A stretch of DNA of 64,000 bases from WHSV01 sp050693895. GTDB lineage: Bacteria; Actinomycetota; CADDZG01; WHSQ01. The translations under genes were made by a program, and so were the position numbers. The stretch is from contig JBOGWS010000079.1 of NCBI GenBank assembly GCA_050693895.1, forward strand, positions 1-64,000, given 5' to 3'. Shown piece by piece: positions 40,636 to 48,257 of the stretch (its first letter is position 1; every line of letters begins with the position of its first letter). The notes under the pieces are model-generated. The model saw only the letters and a list, made by a program, of their open reading frames with translations, ran no database searches and had not been told where the DNA came from.

Positions 40636-41852
40636 TCGCTCGGCTTGTTGGGCCCGGCGTCCTTGACCGAGGCGGGCCCGGGCGCCGAACCGTTGTCGTT
40701 GCTCTGCGGAGCCGCAACGCGTTCCGACAGATCCCTGAAGTTCTCGCGCACGAAATCGGCCAGTCTTACGTCCGGTGCCACGTGAAGCTTGCGGCGGATG
40801 CGCGCCTTGTGGCTCCGGACCGTGCCGGAGCTGATTCCCAGATCATCCGCGATCTCCTGCTCGGTTCGTCGTTGGGCGAGATGCGCAAGCACATCCCATT
40901 CCCTGAGAGTTAGCTCCTCGGCCAGCGACACGGTGTTGAGGCTGCGTTTGCGAGGATCGTCGGACCGCCAGCTCATGTCCCCGCCCGATTCCTTGGCCTT
41001 GAAGAGCGCGATCTCGGCCTTCGACATGAGCTCGCCCATGGATTTGGTACGGCTGTACTCGGCAATACCAACCGACACGGTCGTAAGCACGGTGTTGGAC
41101 TCGATCTCCTTCACCGCCGACCGGATGCGCTCGGCCGCCACCCATGCCGTGCCTGCGTCGCTCTCGGGGAGCAGAGCGGAGAACTCGTCGCTCTCGTAGC
41201 GAAACAGAAGGTCAGAGGCACGCAAGTTCGACTTGACCACGCGTGCCAGCCGAGCGAGAAGTCGGTCGGCCTGCTCGCGCCCGATGCTCCCGTTGATCGC
41301 ATCCATATGGTCCACATCGATTATCAGCACCGAGAATGGAGCCGACGTTCTCTTTGAGCGCGCGATCTCCTCGTTCAACCGCAGGTCGAACGCTCCTCGG
41401 GAGGGGAGTTGGGTGATTGGATCGGCCGCGCTGCGTTGAAGAGCCGCGGTCTCCTTCTCACGCCTGCGGATGGCGGACCAGATGCGTGCCACGAGCTCGC
41501 GCTGGTCGGCCGGCTTGGTCATGTAGTCGATGGCCCCGCCGTACAGACCCTTGAGCTTGTCGTCGATGCGGCTCAGGGCCGACAGGCAGATCACGGGTAT
41601 GTCGGCCGTGGATGAGTCCTCGTTGAGGACCTCCAGCACGGTTAGCCCGTCCATGCCCGGCATCATCATGTCGAGGACGATGACGTCGGGGTGGCGGGTC
41701 TGAGCGATCTGAATGCACTCCGCGCCACCGTCGGCGAGGATCAGGGAGAAATCAGCTCGAAGCTGGACCTCGGCGAGACGCAGGAGGTCCGGATCGTCGT
41801 CGACGACCAAAACGAGAGGCTTCTCGCCGTTCTGTGTGTTGTCTTCTGTCAC
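40632..41852 (-). CDS. Response regulator: REC, degenerate GGDEF, LuxR-type HTH
   Basis: The 406-residue protein has an N-terminal receiver (VVDDDPDLL, VLDMMMPGMDG, TKPADQREL). A GGDEF-fold domain (DPITQLPSRGAFD, LIIDVDHMDAIN) follows in which the signature reads ESDEF, then a LuxR/GerE helix-turn-helix (LTLREWDVLAHLA, EQEIADDLGISSGTVRSHKARI). The loss of both glycines predicts no cyclase activity, so the middle domain may bind a nucleotide or mediate dimerisation. The order REC-GGDEF-HTH is uncommon. It sits divergent to the DUF5319/ParA locus across a 197-bp gap. Confidence 0.85.
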   Translation of the reverse strand: MTEDNTQNGEKPLVLVVDDDPDLLRLAEVQLRADFSLILADGGAECIQIAQTRHPDVIVLDMMMPGMDGLTVLEVLNEDSSTADIPVICLSALSRIDDKLKGLYGGAIDYMTKPADQRELVARIWSAIRRREKETAALQRSAADPITQLPSRGAFDLRLNEEIARSKRTSAPFSVLIIDVDHMDAINGSIGREQADRLLARLARVVKSNLRASDLLFRYESDEFSALLPESDAGTAWVAAERIRSAVKEIESNTVLTTVSVGIAEYSRTKSMGELMSKAEIALFKAKESGGDMSWRSDDPRKRSLNTVSLAEELTLREWDVLAHLAQRRTEQEIADDLGISSGTVRSHKARIRRKLHVAPDVRLADFVRENFRDLSERVAAPQSNDNGSAPGPASVKDAGPNKPSD

Positions 41853-41932
41853 CGCGATAAGTGGTCCCCATTAGGTACTGATCTCCTGCGGCCCACGATT
41901 ACACGTCGAGGATGAAGTTGTAAGAAACATCG

Positions 41933-41954
41933 GGGACTAATTTCGTCTAGTCCC
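41933..41954. promoter_or_regulatory. Inverted repeat in the divergent promoter region
   Basis: GGGACTA and TAGTCCC are perfect complements separated by 8 bp, between the REC-GGDEF-LuxR regulator and the DUF5319-like gene. Possible autoregulatory operator; inference from position only. Confidence 0.35.
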
Positions 41955-42037
41955 GCAGTTCGGCGGGTTGAGGATGCTCCCGAACGCACCGATAAGGCAG
42001 CGCCGCAGCCTGTCGTGACCTGCGGTTTCCTGGGCCT

Positions 42038-42043
42038 TACGAT
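42038..42043 (+). promoter_or_regulatory. Putative -10 box, leaderless DUF5319/ParA transcript
   Basis: TACGAT is followed by exactly six bases and the ATG at 42050, with no Shine-Dalgarno sequence. This supports ATG 42050 over the in-frame GTG at 42044. Confidence 0.5.
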
Positions 42044-42049
42044 GTGCCG

Positions 42050-42541
42050 ATGAGCGACTATGTCGAGCCACCGGACGACGACGAGCCCGAGGAGCAGCCG
42101 CTGGACCCCGAGGAGCGAGCGGCCCTGCGCCAGGATCTCGTGGACGTCCAGGTGCTCAAGGAGGTGCTCGAGCCAAAAGGGATAAAAGGGGCGGTGTTCT
42201 ACTGTCCCGACTGCGGCGAGGACCATTTTCTGGGTTGGGACCTGCTGGCGGGGAACCTCCAGGAGCTGCTCGAAGCCGGTGAGTCCCCCGTCCACGAACC
42301 CGCATTCGAACCGAATCCAAACGATTACGTCTCGTGGGACTACGCCCGCGGGTTCCTCGACGGTTACGAGTCCTTCGAGCAGGAGGAGCTCGGTGAGATC
42401 GGCTCGCGTCTGGTCGCCAAGCTCGTCAAATCGGGCATGCGCATCGAGGAGGTCAAGGGCGTCCTGGCGGCCGTCGGCCTGCAGACCCCCGACGGAGCAG
42501 ACCAGAACGATCCCAAGCGCCTCAACCGAAACGACCAGTAA
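42050..42541 (+). CDS. DUF5319-like acidic protein
   Basis: The 163-residue acidic protein starts with a long Asp/Glu/Pro run. It then has LDPEERAALRQDLVDVQVLKEVL, GAVFYCPDCGEDHFLGWDLLAGNLQELL with a CxxC pair and a histidine that could bind zinc, and a C-terminal helical part. The middle is typical of the actinobacterial DUF5319 family of unknown function. It lies 3 bp before the ParA gene and may be co-transcribed with it. Confidence 0.7.
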   Translation: MSDYVEPPDDDEPEEQPLDPEERAALRQDLVDVQVLKEVLEPKGIKGAVFYCPDCGEDHFLGWDLLAGNLQELLEAGESPVHEPAFEPNPNDYVSWDYARGFLDGYESFEQEELGEIGSRLVAKLVKSGMRIEEVKGVLAAVGLQTPDGADQNDPKRLNRNDQ

Positions 42542-42544
42542 CGG

Positions 42545-43318
42545 GTGGCCAGGCTTCTAGCGTTCGCCAATCAAAAGGGGGGCGTGGCCAAGACCACCAC
42601 GACGCTGTCGATCGCGGCGGCTCTCACACGGAGGGGCAGGCGGGTGCTCGCCGTCGACCTCGACCCCCAGGGCGCGCTCACCTATTCGGTCGGAGCAGAC
42701 CCCGATGCCATCGACGAGACGATCAACGACGTCCTCGTTCGGCGTCTGCCCATCGAGAAGGTGATAATCACTCGCCCCGAGGGCGATTCGACAATCGACG
42801 TCGTGCCCGCCAACATCGACCTTGCTGGGGCCGAGGCGGTGCTGCTCGCTAAGACCGGCAGGGAGTACGCGCTCGAGCGCGCCTTCAGGGAGGTCACCGG
42901 CCGCTACGACTTCATCCTGATCGACTGTCCACCTTCGCTTGGCATCCTGACGATCAACGGCCTCACCGCGGCTCAGGAGGTCGTCATCCCCTTGCAGTGC
43001 GAGGCGCTCTCCCACCGTGGCGTCGGACAGCTGCTCGAGACCCTGCGCGACATACGTCACTTCACCAACCCGCACCTGGAGATCACGGGCATGGTGGCAA
43101 CCATGTTCGATGGGCGCTCCCGACACGCGCGCCAGGTGCTCGCTGATGTCGGTTCGCGCTACGGGCTGAGGCTCTTGCAACCACCGGTGAGGAAGTCGAT
43201 CCGATTCGCAGAGGCGGCGCAGGCGGGACAGTCGATTCTCTCCTATGCCCCCTCTCATCCGGGAGCCGACGCATACAGAGAGCTGGGTCGGCAGATCGAC
43301 GGGGGCGTGGACGCATGA
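42545..43318 (+). CDS. ParA/Soj-family ATPase
   Basis: The 257-residue protein has the deviant Walker A KGGVAKTTTT, AVDLDPQGALTYSVG, the Walker B-like FILIDCPPSLGILTING and QCEALSHRGVGQLLETL. ParA ATPases position chromosomes, plasmids or protein cargoes. No ParB or parS is visible nearby, so this looks like an orphan ParA used for cargo other than the main chromosome. It starts with GTG and its stop overlaps the next gene (ATGA). Confidence 0.88.
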   Translation: MARLLAFANQKGGVAKTTTTLSIAAALTRRGRRVLAVDLDPQGALTYSVGADPDAIDETINDVLVRRLPIEKVIITRPEGDSTIDVVPANIDLAGAEAVLLAKTGREYALERAFREVTGRYDFILIDCPPSLGILTINGLTAAQEVVIPLQCEALSHRGVGQLLETLRDIRHFTNPHLEITGMVATMFDGRSRHARQVLADVGSRYGLRLLQPPVRKSIRFAEAAQAGQSILSYAPSHPGADAYRELGRQIDGGVDA

Positions 43319-43557
43319 GCAGGTCCTCGGAGACGGGACGACACGCCCTCTACAGCGCCGGCGAGCGGAAGCCCTTCACGGCGACGGTGGAGTGCTCGTC
43401 GTGTAGGGAGGAGACGCGCGTTTCCTACGTTGAGCTGGGCGCGCTAATGTTTCCCTTGCATTTCCACCTTCCACCCATATGGCGTTACTACAGTTCCTGG
43501 TTTCGCTGCCCGGCCTGCGGTAGCAGGACTTGGATGCGGATTCATTTCGATCGATAG
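43315..43557 (+). CDS. Small zinc-ribbon protein
   Basis: The 80-residue protein has two CxxC pairs, ECSSCREE and RCPACGSRTW, 40 residues apart with a hydrophobic, aromatic middle (LHFHLPPIWRYYSSW). It is predicted to bind one zinc ion. It overlaps the ParA gene by 4 bp and is probably translated with it. Function unknown; no close family recognised. Confidence 0.7.
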   Translation: MSRSSETGRHALYSAGERKPFTATVECSSCREETRVSYVELGALMFPLHFHLPPIWRYYSSWFRCPACGSRTWMRIHFDR

Positions 43558-43603
43558 GCACGAGCGTTTCTAGACAGACACTCGACGGAGGGAGCCGGCA
43601 CCG

Positions 43604-44077
43604 ATGGCACGTAAGACCAAGGCGAAGAAAGACCTCGAGACCGCCACGAAACAGCTCAAGGGCACTGCCAAGGCCCTGGGTGATGTCAGTCGCAAGGCAG
43701 CAGATGTGGCTTCTAAGACAGCAAAGGACATAGGCAAAACGCGCGACGCGAAACAGGCCAAGAAGGCCACAAAGGTCGCGCAGGGTGCAGTGGCCGCCGC
43801 CGCGGCAGCCGCCGTAGAGCTCGCCAAGACGGCCAAGAAGCAAAGTGGGAGGGGCGCAAGGAAGGTCTCGGGATCGAAGGAGATGTCGAGTGCGCGGAAG
43901 TCCGCCAAGAAGGCTGCGGAAGCTACCAAGAAGGCCGCCAAAACGACCGCCGCCCAAGGTCGCAAGCAGGGCGCGGAGGCCGTCAAACAGGCACGCAAGC
44001 GGACTCAGGCCACGACCAAGTCGGTCCAAAAGAAGAGCGCAAAGGCCCGCAAGACCGCCAAGAAGAAGGCCGGGTAG
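43604..44077 (+). CDS. Lys/Ala-rich histone H1-like protein
   Basis: The 157-residue protein is almost entirely Lys, Ala, Thr, Ser, Arg and Gln, with KKA and AKK units throughout and no aromatic residue. Such composition matches the C-terminal tails of histone H1 and of bacterial nucleoid proteins such as the HupB tail or HctB. It probably binds DNA or RNA without sequence specificity. GGAGGGAGC lies upstream. Its TAG stop starts the second 81-bp repeat. Confidence 0.72.
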   Translation: MARKTKAKKDLETATKQLKGTAKALGDVSRKAADVASKTAKDIGKTRDAKQAKKATKVAQGAVAAAAAAAVELAKTAKKQSGRGARKVSGSKEMSSARKSAKKAAEATKKAAKTTAAQGRKQGAEAVKQARKRTQATTKSVQKKSAKARKTAKKKAG

Positions 44078-44155
44078 AGGCTTGCCCGCCCATAGGGGCG
44101 GGATTCCGAGACCTTCGCTCGGCGAGGCGCAACGGAGCTCCGCCGAAGCCTAGAG
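44075..44155 (+). repeat. 81-bp three-hairpin repeat, copy B
   Basis: Starts at the TAG stop of the H1-like gene and ends TAGAG, as copy A does. Stem 1 CCCGCCC/GGGCGGG is conserved with a different loop (ATAG). Stem 2 is CCGAG/CTCGG with a changed loop. Stem 3 is GGCGAGGC/GCTCCGCC with one mismatch. There is no T-run, so conservation is not explained by termination alone. The remaining 146 bp up to the patatin gene show nothing else I recognise. Confidence 0.65.
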
Positions 44156-44301
44156 CTCTCATACAAACGGCGTTGGTCCCTTGGTACGAAAACATCTGGA
44201 GCGCACCGCCTCTCCTCGCACACACTTAAGGCCTGACCTCGGTCCGACCCGTGCCACCGGCTCGGTCTCAGGCCGACACGTTCGTGTTCCGAGAAAGAAC
44301 A

Positions 44302-45282
44302 ATGAGAGCTCGCAGCGACATTCAGCGCACACAGATCAAGGGTGCCGGATCGCGCCTTGCTGTTTCGAGGGTGCAGTGGCTCAAGCGACTCGGACAGAGA
44401 CGCCGCGACCGCGTCGCATTCGTTTTCTCGGGGGGAGGGCCACTCGGAGCGCTTCAGGTCGGCGCATTGAAGGCGCTCGTCGAACGAAGCATCCTGCCCG
44501 ACCTCGTCGTGGGTACCTCCGTAGGAGCGGTCAACGCTTCGGTCATGGCCTTTCAGCCGTCCTCACTGGGAGTTGAGCGACTCGAGAGGGCGTGGGCTCA
44601 GCTCGGCGAGAACGATCTCTTTCCTGGCTCGGGCTTCATGGCCACCTGGAGCCGAATGCTGCGGCACGGCGATCGTATCTTCGACAACTCGGGTATGAGG
44701 AAGCTCATCGAAACGAACCTCGGCCTCACCGCGAACTTCGAGGACGCGCAGATACCACTCGGTATCGTGACGACAGAGTTGATCACGGGTGAGGAGCGAG
44801 TCTTCACGTCGGGACCGATTCTCAATCCCCTGCTGGCGTCGACCGCGATGCCGGGAGCGTTCCCTCCCGTAACCATCGACGGACTGCGCTACATCGATGG
44901 GGGCGTGGTGAACAACGTGCCGATCGTGCCCGCACTGGACCTGGGTGCGAGCACGGTCTACGTCCTCAATACGACTGCGCACACTCAGCAACGACGGCCG
45001 CTCAACAGGCCGATGGACTATCTGATGCATGCGTTCGCATTGGCTCGTTCCCAACGGCTGAAAATCGAGCGCAAGTTCGTGGAAACAGAGCGAGTGAAGC
45101 TCGTCATGCTTCCGGTCGTGCCCCTCGACTTCTTCGTTCCGTTCACTTCGCTCGAGCACACCAAGACGCTCATCGAACGCTCCTACGAACACACGTCTCG
45201 CTTCCTCGATGCGACTCCCGAGCAGAGCGAGCCCGGTGTGCCCGGAGGGATGCTGATGGAGGCCACGACGGGCTCGGAGTAG
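44302..45282 (+). CDS. Patatin-like phospholipase
   Basis: The 326-residue protein has the patatin oxyanion loop FSGGGPLGALQVGAL, the nucleophile serine in VVGTSVGAVNA and the catalytic aspartate in YIDGGVVNNVPI. Members hydrolyse phospholipids or other lipid esters. A basic N-terminal stretch of about 45 residues precedes the domain. I use ATG 44302, preceded by GAGAAAG; the frame stays open back to a GTG at 44251. Confidence 0.88.
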   Translation: MRARSDIQRTQIKGAGSRLAVSRVQWLKRLGQRRRDRVAFVFSGGGPLGALQVGALKALVERSILPDLVVGTSVGAVNASVMAFQPSSLGVERLERAWAQLGENDLFPGSGFMATWSRMLRHGDRIFDNSGMRKLIETNLGLTANFEDAQIPLGIVTTELITGEERVFTSGPILNPLLASTAMPGAFPPVTIDGLRYIDGGVVNNVPIVPALDLGASTVYVLNTTAHTQQRRPLNRPMDYLMHAFALARSQRLKIERKFVETERVKLVMLPVVPLDFFVPFTSLEHTKTLIERSYEHTSRFLDATPEQSEPGVPGGMLMEATTGSE

Positions 45283-45294
45283 TCTGCGGCGAGG

Positions 45295-46608
45295 GTGAAG
45301 ACCGTCAAAGAGGCGTCACCGGAAAGCAGCACTACAGCATTGGGGGAGAGCGCTCGCATTCTGGCCCCCTCCGATGACATGACGCCTTTCGAGGCGGCGA
45401 CTTTTTTCTTTCACCAAAGCGCCGACCGACTTCGTTTGCGCGAGGACATGCGCGAGGTTCTCTCGACGACCTACCGTGAGCTGGCAGTGCAGGTTCCGCT
45501 GCGGATGGACGACGGCAGGATGGTCGTGTTGCGTGGCTACCGGATCCAGCACAACGGCGCGCGCGGGCCCTACAAGGGCGGTGTTCGCTATCACGAGTCT
45601 GCGGATCTCGACGAAGTGCGCGCCCTCGCCGCTCTCATGACGTGGAAGAACGCTCTCATCGACGTTCCGTTCGGCGGAGCGAAGGGCGGCGTGCAGTGCG
45701 AACCCGGCTTGCTCTCCAGAGGTGAGTTGGAACGCCTCACGCGGCGCTTCACCGACATGATCAGCTACATCATTGGCGTAACGCGTGACATCCCGGCGCC
45801 CGATATGGGCACCAACGCGCAGGTGATGGCCTGGATGATGGACGCGTACGGAAAGAAGAACGGATACTCGCCTGGCATCGTCACCGGCAAGCCGGTGGAG
45901 CTCGGCGGTTCGCCCGGACGAGAGGAAGCGACGGGGCGCGGTGTTGTGATCTGCGCGCGCGAAGTCGCCAAGCGAAAGGGCGTCAACTTCGAAGGGGCGC
46001 GCGTCGTCATTCAGGGGTTCGGCAACGTCGGTTACTGGACCGCGAAACTGGGGGCCGAGATGGGTGCCACGATCGTCGGCGTGTCGGACGTCGGGGGCGG
46101 CGTCTACAACGACAAGGGCCTCGATCTCGTGGGGCTCGAACGGCACCTCGAGGACTCACTCTCGCCGGCCGATTTCAGCGGCGGCGAATCGGTGACGAAC
46201 GAGGAACTGCTCGAGCTCGAGTGCGACATCCTGATCCCCGCGGCGGTCCACGGTGTCATCAACACCAACAACGCCGGCGATATCAAGGCCTCCATAATCG
46301 TCGAGGCGGCCAACGGCCCAACGACTCCAGCCGCCGACGAGATGCTCAACGAGCGAGGCGTGACGATCGCCCCAGACATCCTCGCCAACGCCGGCGGTGT
46401 CACCGTCTCGTATTTCGAGTGGGTGCAGAACATCCAGCACTTCACCTGGGACGCGGACGAAGTGAACCTTCAGCTCGAGAAGAAGATGACCCGGTCCACG
46501 GACGAGGTGTTCGCATCGGCGGGGGAGGGCCGATCGCTGCGCCAGGCGGCCTTCGACATCTCGGTGAAGCGGGTGGCTCACGCCGCCGAGCTGCGCGGCT
46601 ACGTCTAG
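45295..46608 (+). CDS. gdhA: Glutamate dehydrogenase
   Basis: The 437-residue enzyme interconverts glutamate and 2-oxoglutarate plus ammonia. It has VPLRMDDGRMVVLRGYRIQHN, GPYKGGVRYH, the catalytic lysine in PFGGAKGGVQ, RDIPAPDMGTN, the nucleotide-binding QGFGNVGYWTA and ILIPAAVHGVIN, ANGPTTPAAD, ANAGGVTVSYFEWVQN. It belongs to the hexameric, about 430-residue class. It could dispose of glutamate made by the hut genes 2-8 kb downstream. GTG start 12 bp after the patatin stop. Confidence 0.95.
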   Translation: MKTVKEASPESSTTALGESARILAPSDDMTPFEAATFFFHQSADRLRLREDMREVLSTTYRELAVQVPLRMDDGRMVVLRGYRIQHNGARGPYKGGVRYHESADLDEVRALAALMTWKNALIDVPFGGAKGGVQCEPGLLSRGELERLTRRFTDMISYIIGVTRDIPAPDMGTNAQVMAWMMDAYGKKNGYSPGIVTGKPVELGGSPGREEATGRGVVICAREVAKRKGVNFEGARVVIQGFGNVGYWTAKLGAEMGATIVGVSDVGGGVYNDKGLDLVGLERHLEDSLSPADFSGGESVTNEELLELECDILIPAAVHGVINTNNAGDIKASIIVEAANGPTTPAADEMLNERGVTIAPDILANAGGVTVSYFEWVQNIQHFTWDADEVNLQLEKKMTRSTDEVFASAGEGRSLRQAAFDISVKRVAHAAELRGYV

Positions 46609-46775
46609 AGGCCCCGCGGGAAGATTCTTTTTCGCAATTCGGGCAAATGGGTATGAGCCATTCGTTGTTGCGCGCATGGGTTTGCTGCGGGTGGGAAGGA
46701 AGCAAGCGACAAACGGAGAACACTGAGTCACCACCATCAACGGCGGGCCCAGGATTTCGGAAGAAAGGCAGAGGG

Positions 46776-46979
46776 ATGGAAGACAAGAGGTCGTGTGTAT
46801 GGATGCAGGGCCCCCGTGACTCCGGGCTCCACGTGTCGGCAGCCAAGTGGTGGCTGGCGATCACCAGGGACGTCATGGCGAACGAGTACCGTCGCATGGC
46901 CGCGAAGCACCGTCCCCCGGTCACCTGCGACATGACGCCCAAATTTATCTCTCCGCTGGAGCACGAAAAGCACGGCTAG
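46776..46979 (+). CDS. Small hypothetical protein
   Basis: The 67-residue protein begins MEDKRSCVWMQGPRDSGLHV and continues with an amphipathic helix (SAAKWWLAITRDVMANEYRR) and a C-terminal HRPPVTCDMTPKFISPLEH segment with a second cysteine. It has no homologue I recognise. GAAAGG lies 9 nt upstream of the ATG. The 167-bp gap before it holds no other gene. A hairpin separates it from dodecin. Confidence 0.45.
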   Translation: MEDKRSCVWMQGPRDSGLHVSAAKWWLAITRDVMANEYRRMAAKHRPPVTCDMTPKFISPLEHEKHG

Positions 46980-46995
46980 AACGGCCCTAAGATGA

Positions 46996-47018
46996 CCCCC
47001 TTGTTCAGAGCAAGGGGG
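46996..47018 (+). terminator. Hairpin overlapping the dodecin ribosome-binding site
   Basis: CCCCCTTG (46996-47003) and CAAGGGGG (47011-47018) form a perfect 8-bp stem followed by TTCTTT and then the dodecin ATG. The 3' arm AAGGGGG is also the only Shine-Dalgarno candidate. It could terminate transcription of the small upstream gene or hide the dodecin ribosome-binding site. Confidence 0.6.
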
Positions 47019-47024
47019 TTCTTT

Positions 47025-47234
47025 ATGTCTGTTGAGAAGTCGATCGACCTCACGGCGACAGGTCCTTCCGTCGAGGAGGCCGTGGCCGAGGCGGTCCACA
47101 GGGCCAGCCTCACGCTGCGCGGGGTCACCGGCTTCGAGGTCGAGAGGATCGAGGGCATCGTCGACGGCGACAACATCACCTACAAGGTGCTTGTGCGACT
47201 GACGTTCACCATCAAAGAGCAGGTACACGAGTAG
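47025..47234 (+). CDS. Dodecin-family flavin-binding protein
   Basis: The 69-residue protein has the dodecin fold pattern: KSIDLTATGPSVEEAVAEAV, ASLTLRGVTGFEVERIEGIV and YKVLVRLTFTIKE. Dodecins form hollow dodecamers that store FMN or CoA-related ligands. The conserved flavin-stacking tryptophan of archaeal dodecin is replaced here by phenylalanine (GFEVE). It lies 4 bp before the metallo-hydrolase gene. Confidence 0.88.
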   Translation: MSVEKSIDLTATGPSVEEAVAEAVHRASLTLRGVTGFEVERIEGIVDGDNITYKVLVRLTFTIKEQVHE

Positions 47235-47238
47235 GCCG

Positions 47239-48255
47239 GTGCGACATCGCAGGCGCGAGCCGGCGCCCGGCGTCTTTCGTCTTGTGCTGCCCCTCCCGTT
47301 TCCCGGGCTGGACCGCGTCAACGCCTACCTGCTTCACGATGACGAGGGCTCGTTCCTGGTCGACTGTGGGGTATGGGATCCCGCCGCCGAGAACGGCGGC
47401 TTCGCCGAGCTCAGAGCGGCCGTCGAGGAAACCGGACGTGGCCTCGAGGACATCAGAGCCCTGATAATCACGCACGCTCACATCGACCATTTCGGCATGG
47501 CGGGTCGAATCGTCGAAGAGGTGGGCTGCGAACTTTGGATGCACGAAGCCGCGCGCAACCAGCTCGAGATGTACGGGGACCCGGACACCCTGGCCGAGGA
47601 AATGAGGGCGATGCTGGCGGATCACGGAGTGGGCGCCGATGAGATCGGCGAGCTCACGGCATTCGAGGACTGGCGTCCGTTCGTCCACTCACTGTCCGGA
47701 GCGTCCCGGTGGCTGAAGGGAGGCGAGACCTTGGAAGCGGGCGGCCGGACGTGGACCGTGATTCACACTCCCGGGCACGACCTCGCGCACATCTGCCTGT
47801 GGGCCTCCGATGACCGCATTCTGATCTCGGGGGACACGCTTCTCGGGTCGGTCACACCTCATATCGATTTCAGGCGCGGCGACGACAACCCGCTCGGCGA
47901 CTATCTCGCATCCCTCAATACCATCGAGGCGCTCGAGCCGGCGCTGGTCCTTCCGGGGCACGGGCGTCCGTTCGAGGACGGCGCGGAGCGGGCCCGCGTG
48001 ACGTCGCGGCATCACGATCGCAGGTTGGGTGCGATCGTCCAGGTCGTCCGCCGCGAGCCACACACGGCGAGCGAGATCACCAACGAGATCTTCGGCGACA
48101 CGCTTCTGAATTTCCAAAGGCGGCTTGCATTCGGTGAAGCCCTTGCTCATCTCGCGTATCTCCGTCGCGACGGTGAGGTCGAACGAATCGAGAACGAGGA
48201 CAAGAAGTTTCTCTACAAGAAGAAATCGCGTCGCGCCAGAGACACCGACGATTGA
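47239..48255 (+). CDS. Metallo-beta-lactamase-fold hydrolase
   Basis: The 338-residue protein has the MBL zinc motif THAHIDHFGMAG, VIHTPGHDLAHICLW, LISGDTLLG and VLPGHGRPFEDG. A C-terminal winged-helix-like tail of about 80 residues (RRLGAIVQVVRREPHTASEI, AFGEALAHLAYL) resembles LACTB2-type hydrolases. It may act on RNA or on thioesters/lactones. GTG start; the stop lies 2 bp before hutI's ATG. Confidence 0.82.
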   Translation: MRHRRREPAPGVFRLVLPLPFPGLDRVNAYLLHDDEGSFLVDCGVWDPAAENGGFAELRAAVEETGRGLEDIRALIITHAHIDHFGMAGRIVEEVGCELWMHEAARNQLEMYGDPDTLAEEMRAMLADHGVGADEIGELTAFEDWRPFVHSLSGASRWLKGGETLEAGGRTWTVIHTPGHDLAHICLWASDDRILISGDTLLGSVTPHIDFRRGDDNPLGDYLASLNTIEALEPALVLPGHGRPFEDGAERARVTSRHHDRRLGAIVQVVRREPHTASEITNEIFGDTLLNFQRRLAFGEALAHLAYLRRDGEVERIENEDKKFLYKKKSRRARDTDD

Positions 48256-48257
48256 AC

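Noticed and set aside
42545..43318. Chromosome origin or plasmid partition locus
   Set aside because: Only ParA is present. There is no ParB, parS-like repeat, DnaA or replication gene nearby.
46691..46710. GGAAGGAAGC resembling the SRP RNA apical loop
   Set aside because: Flanking bases do not form the SRP helix and the gap is too short for a convincing SRP RNA.
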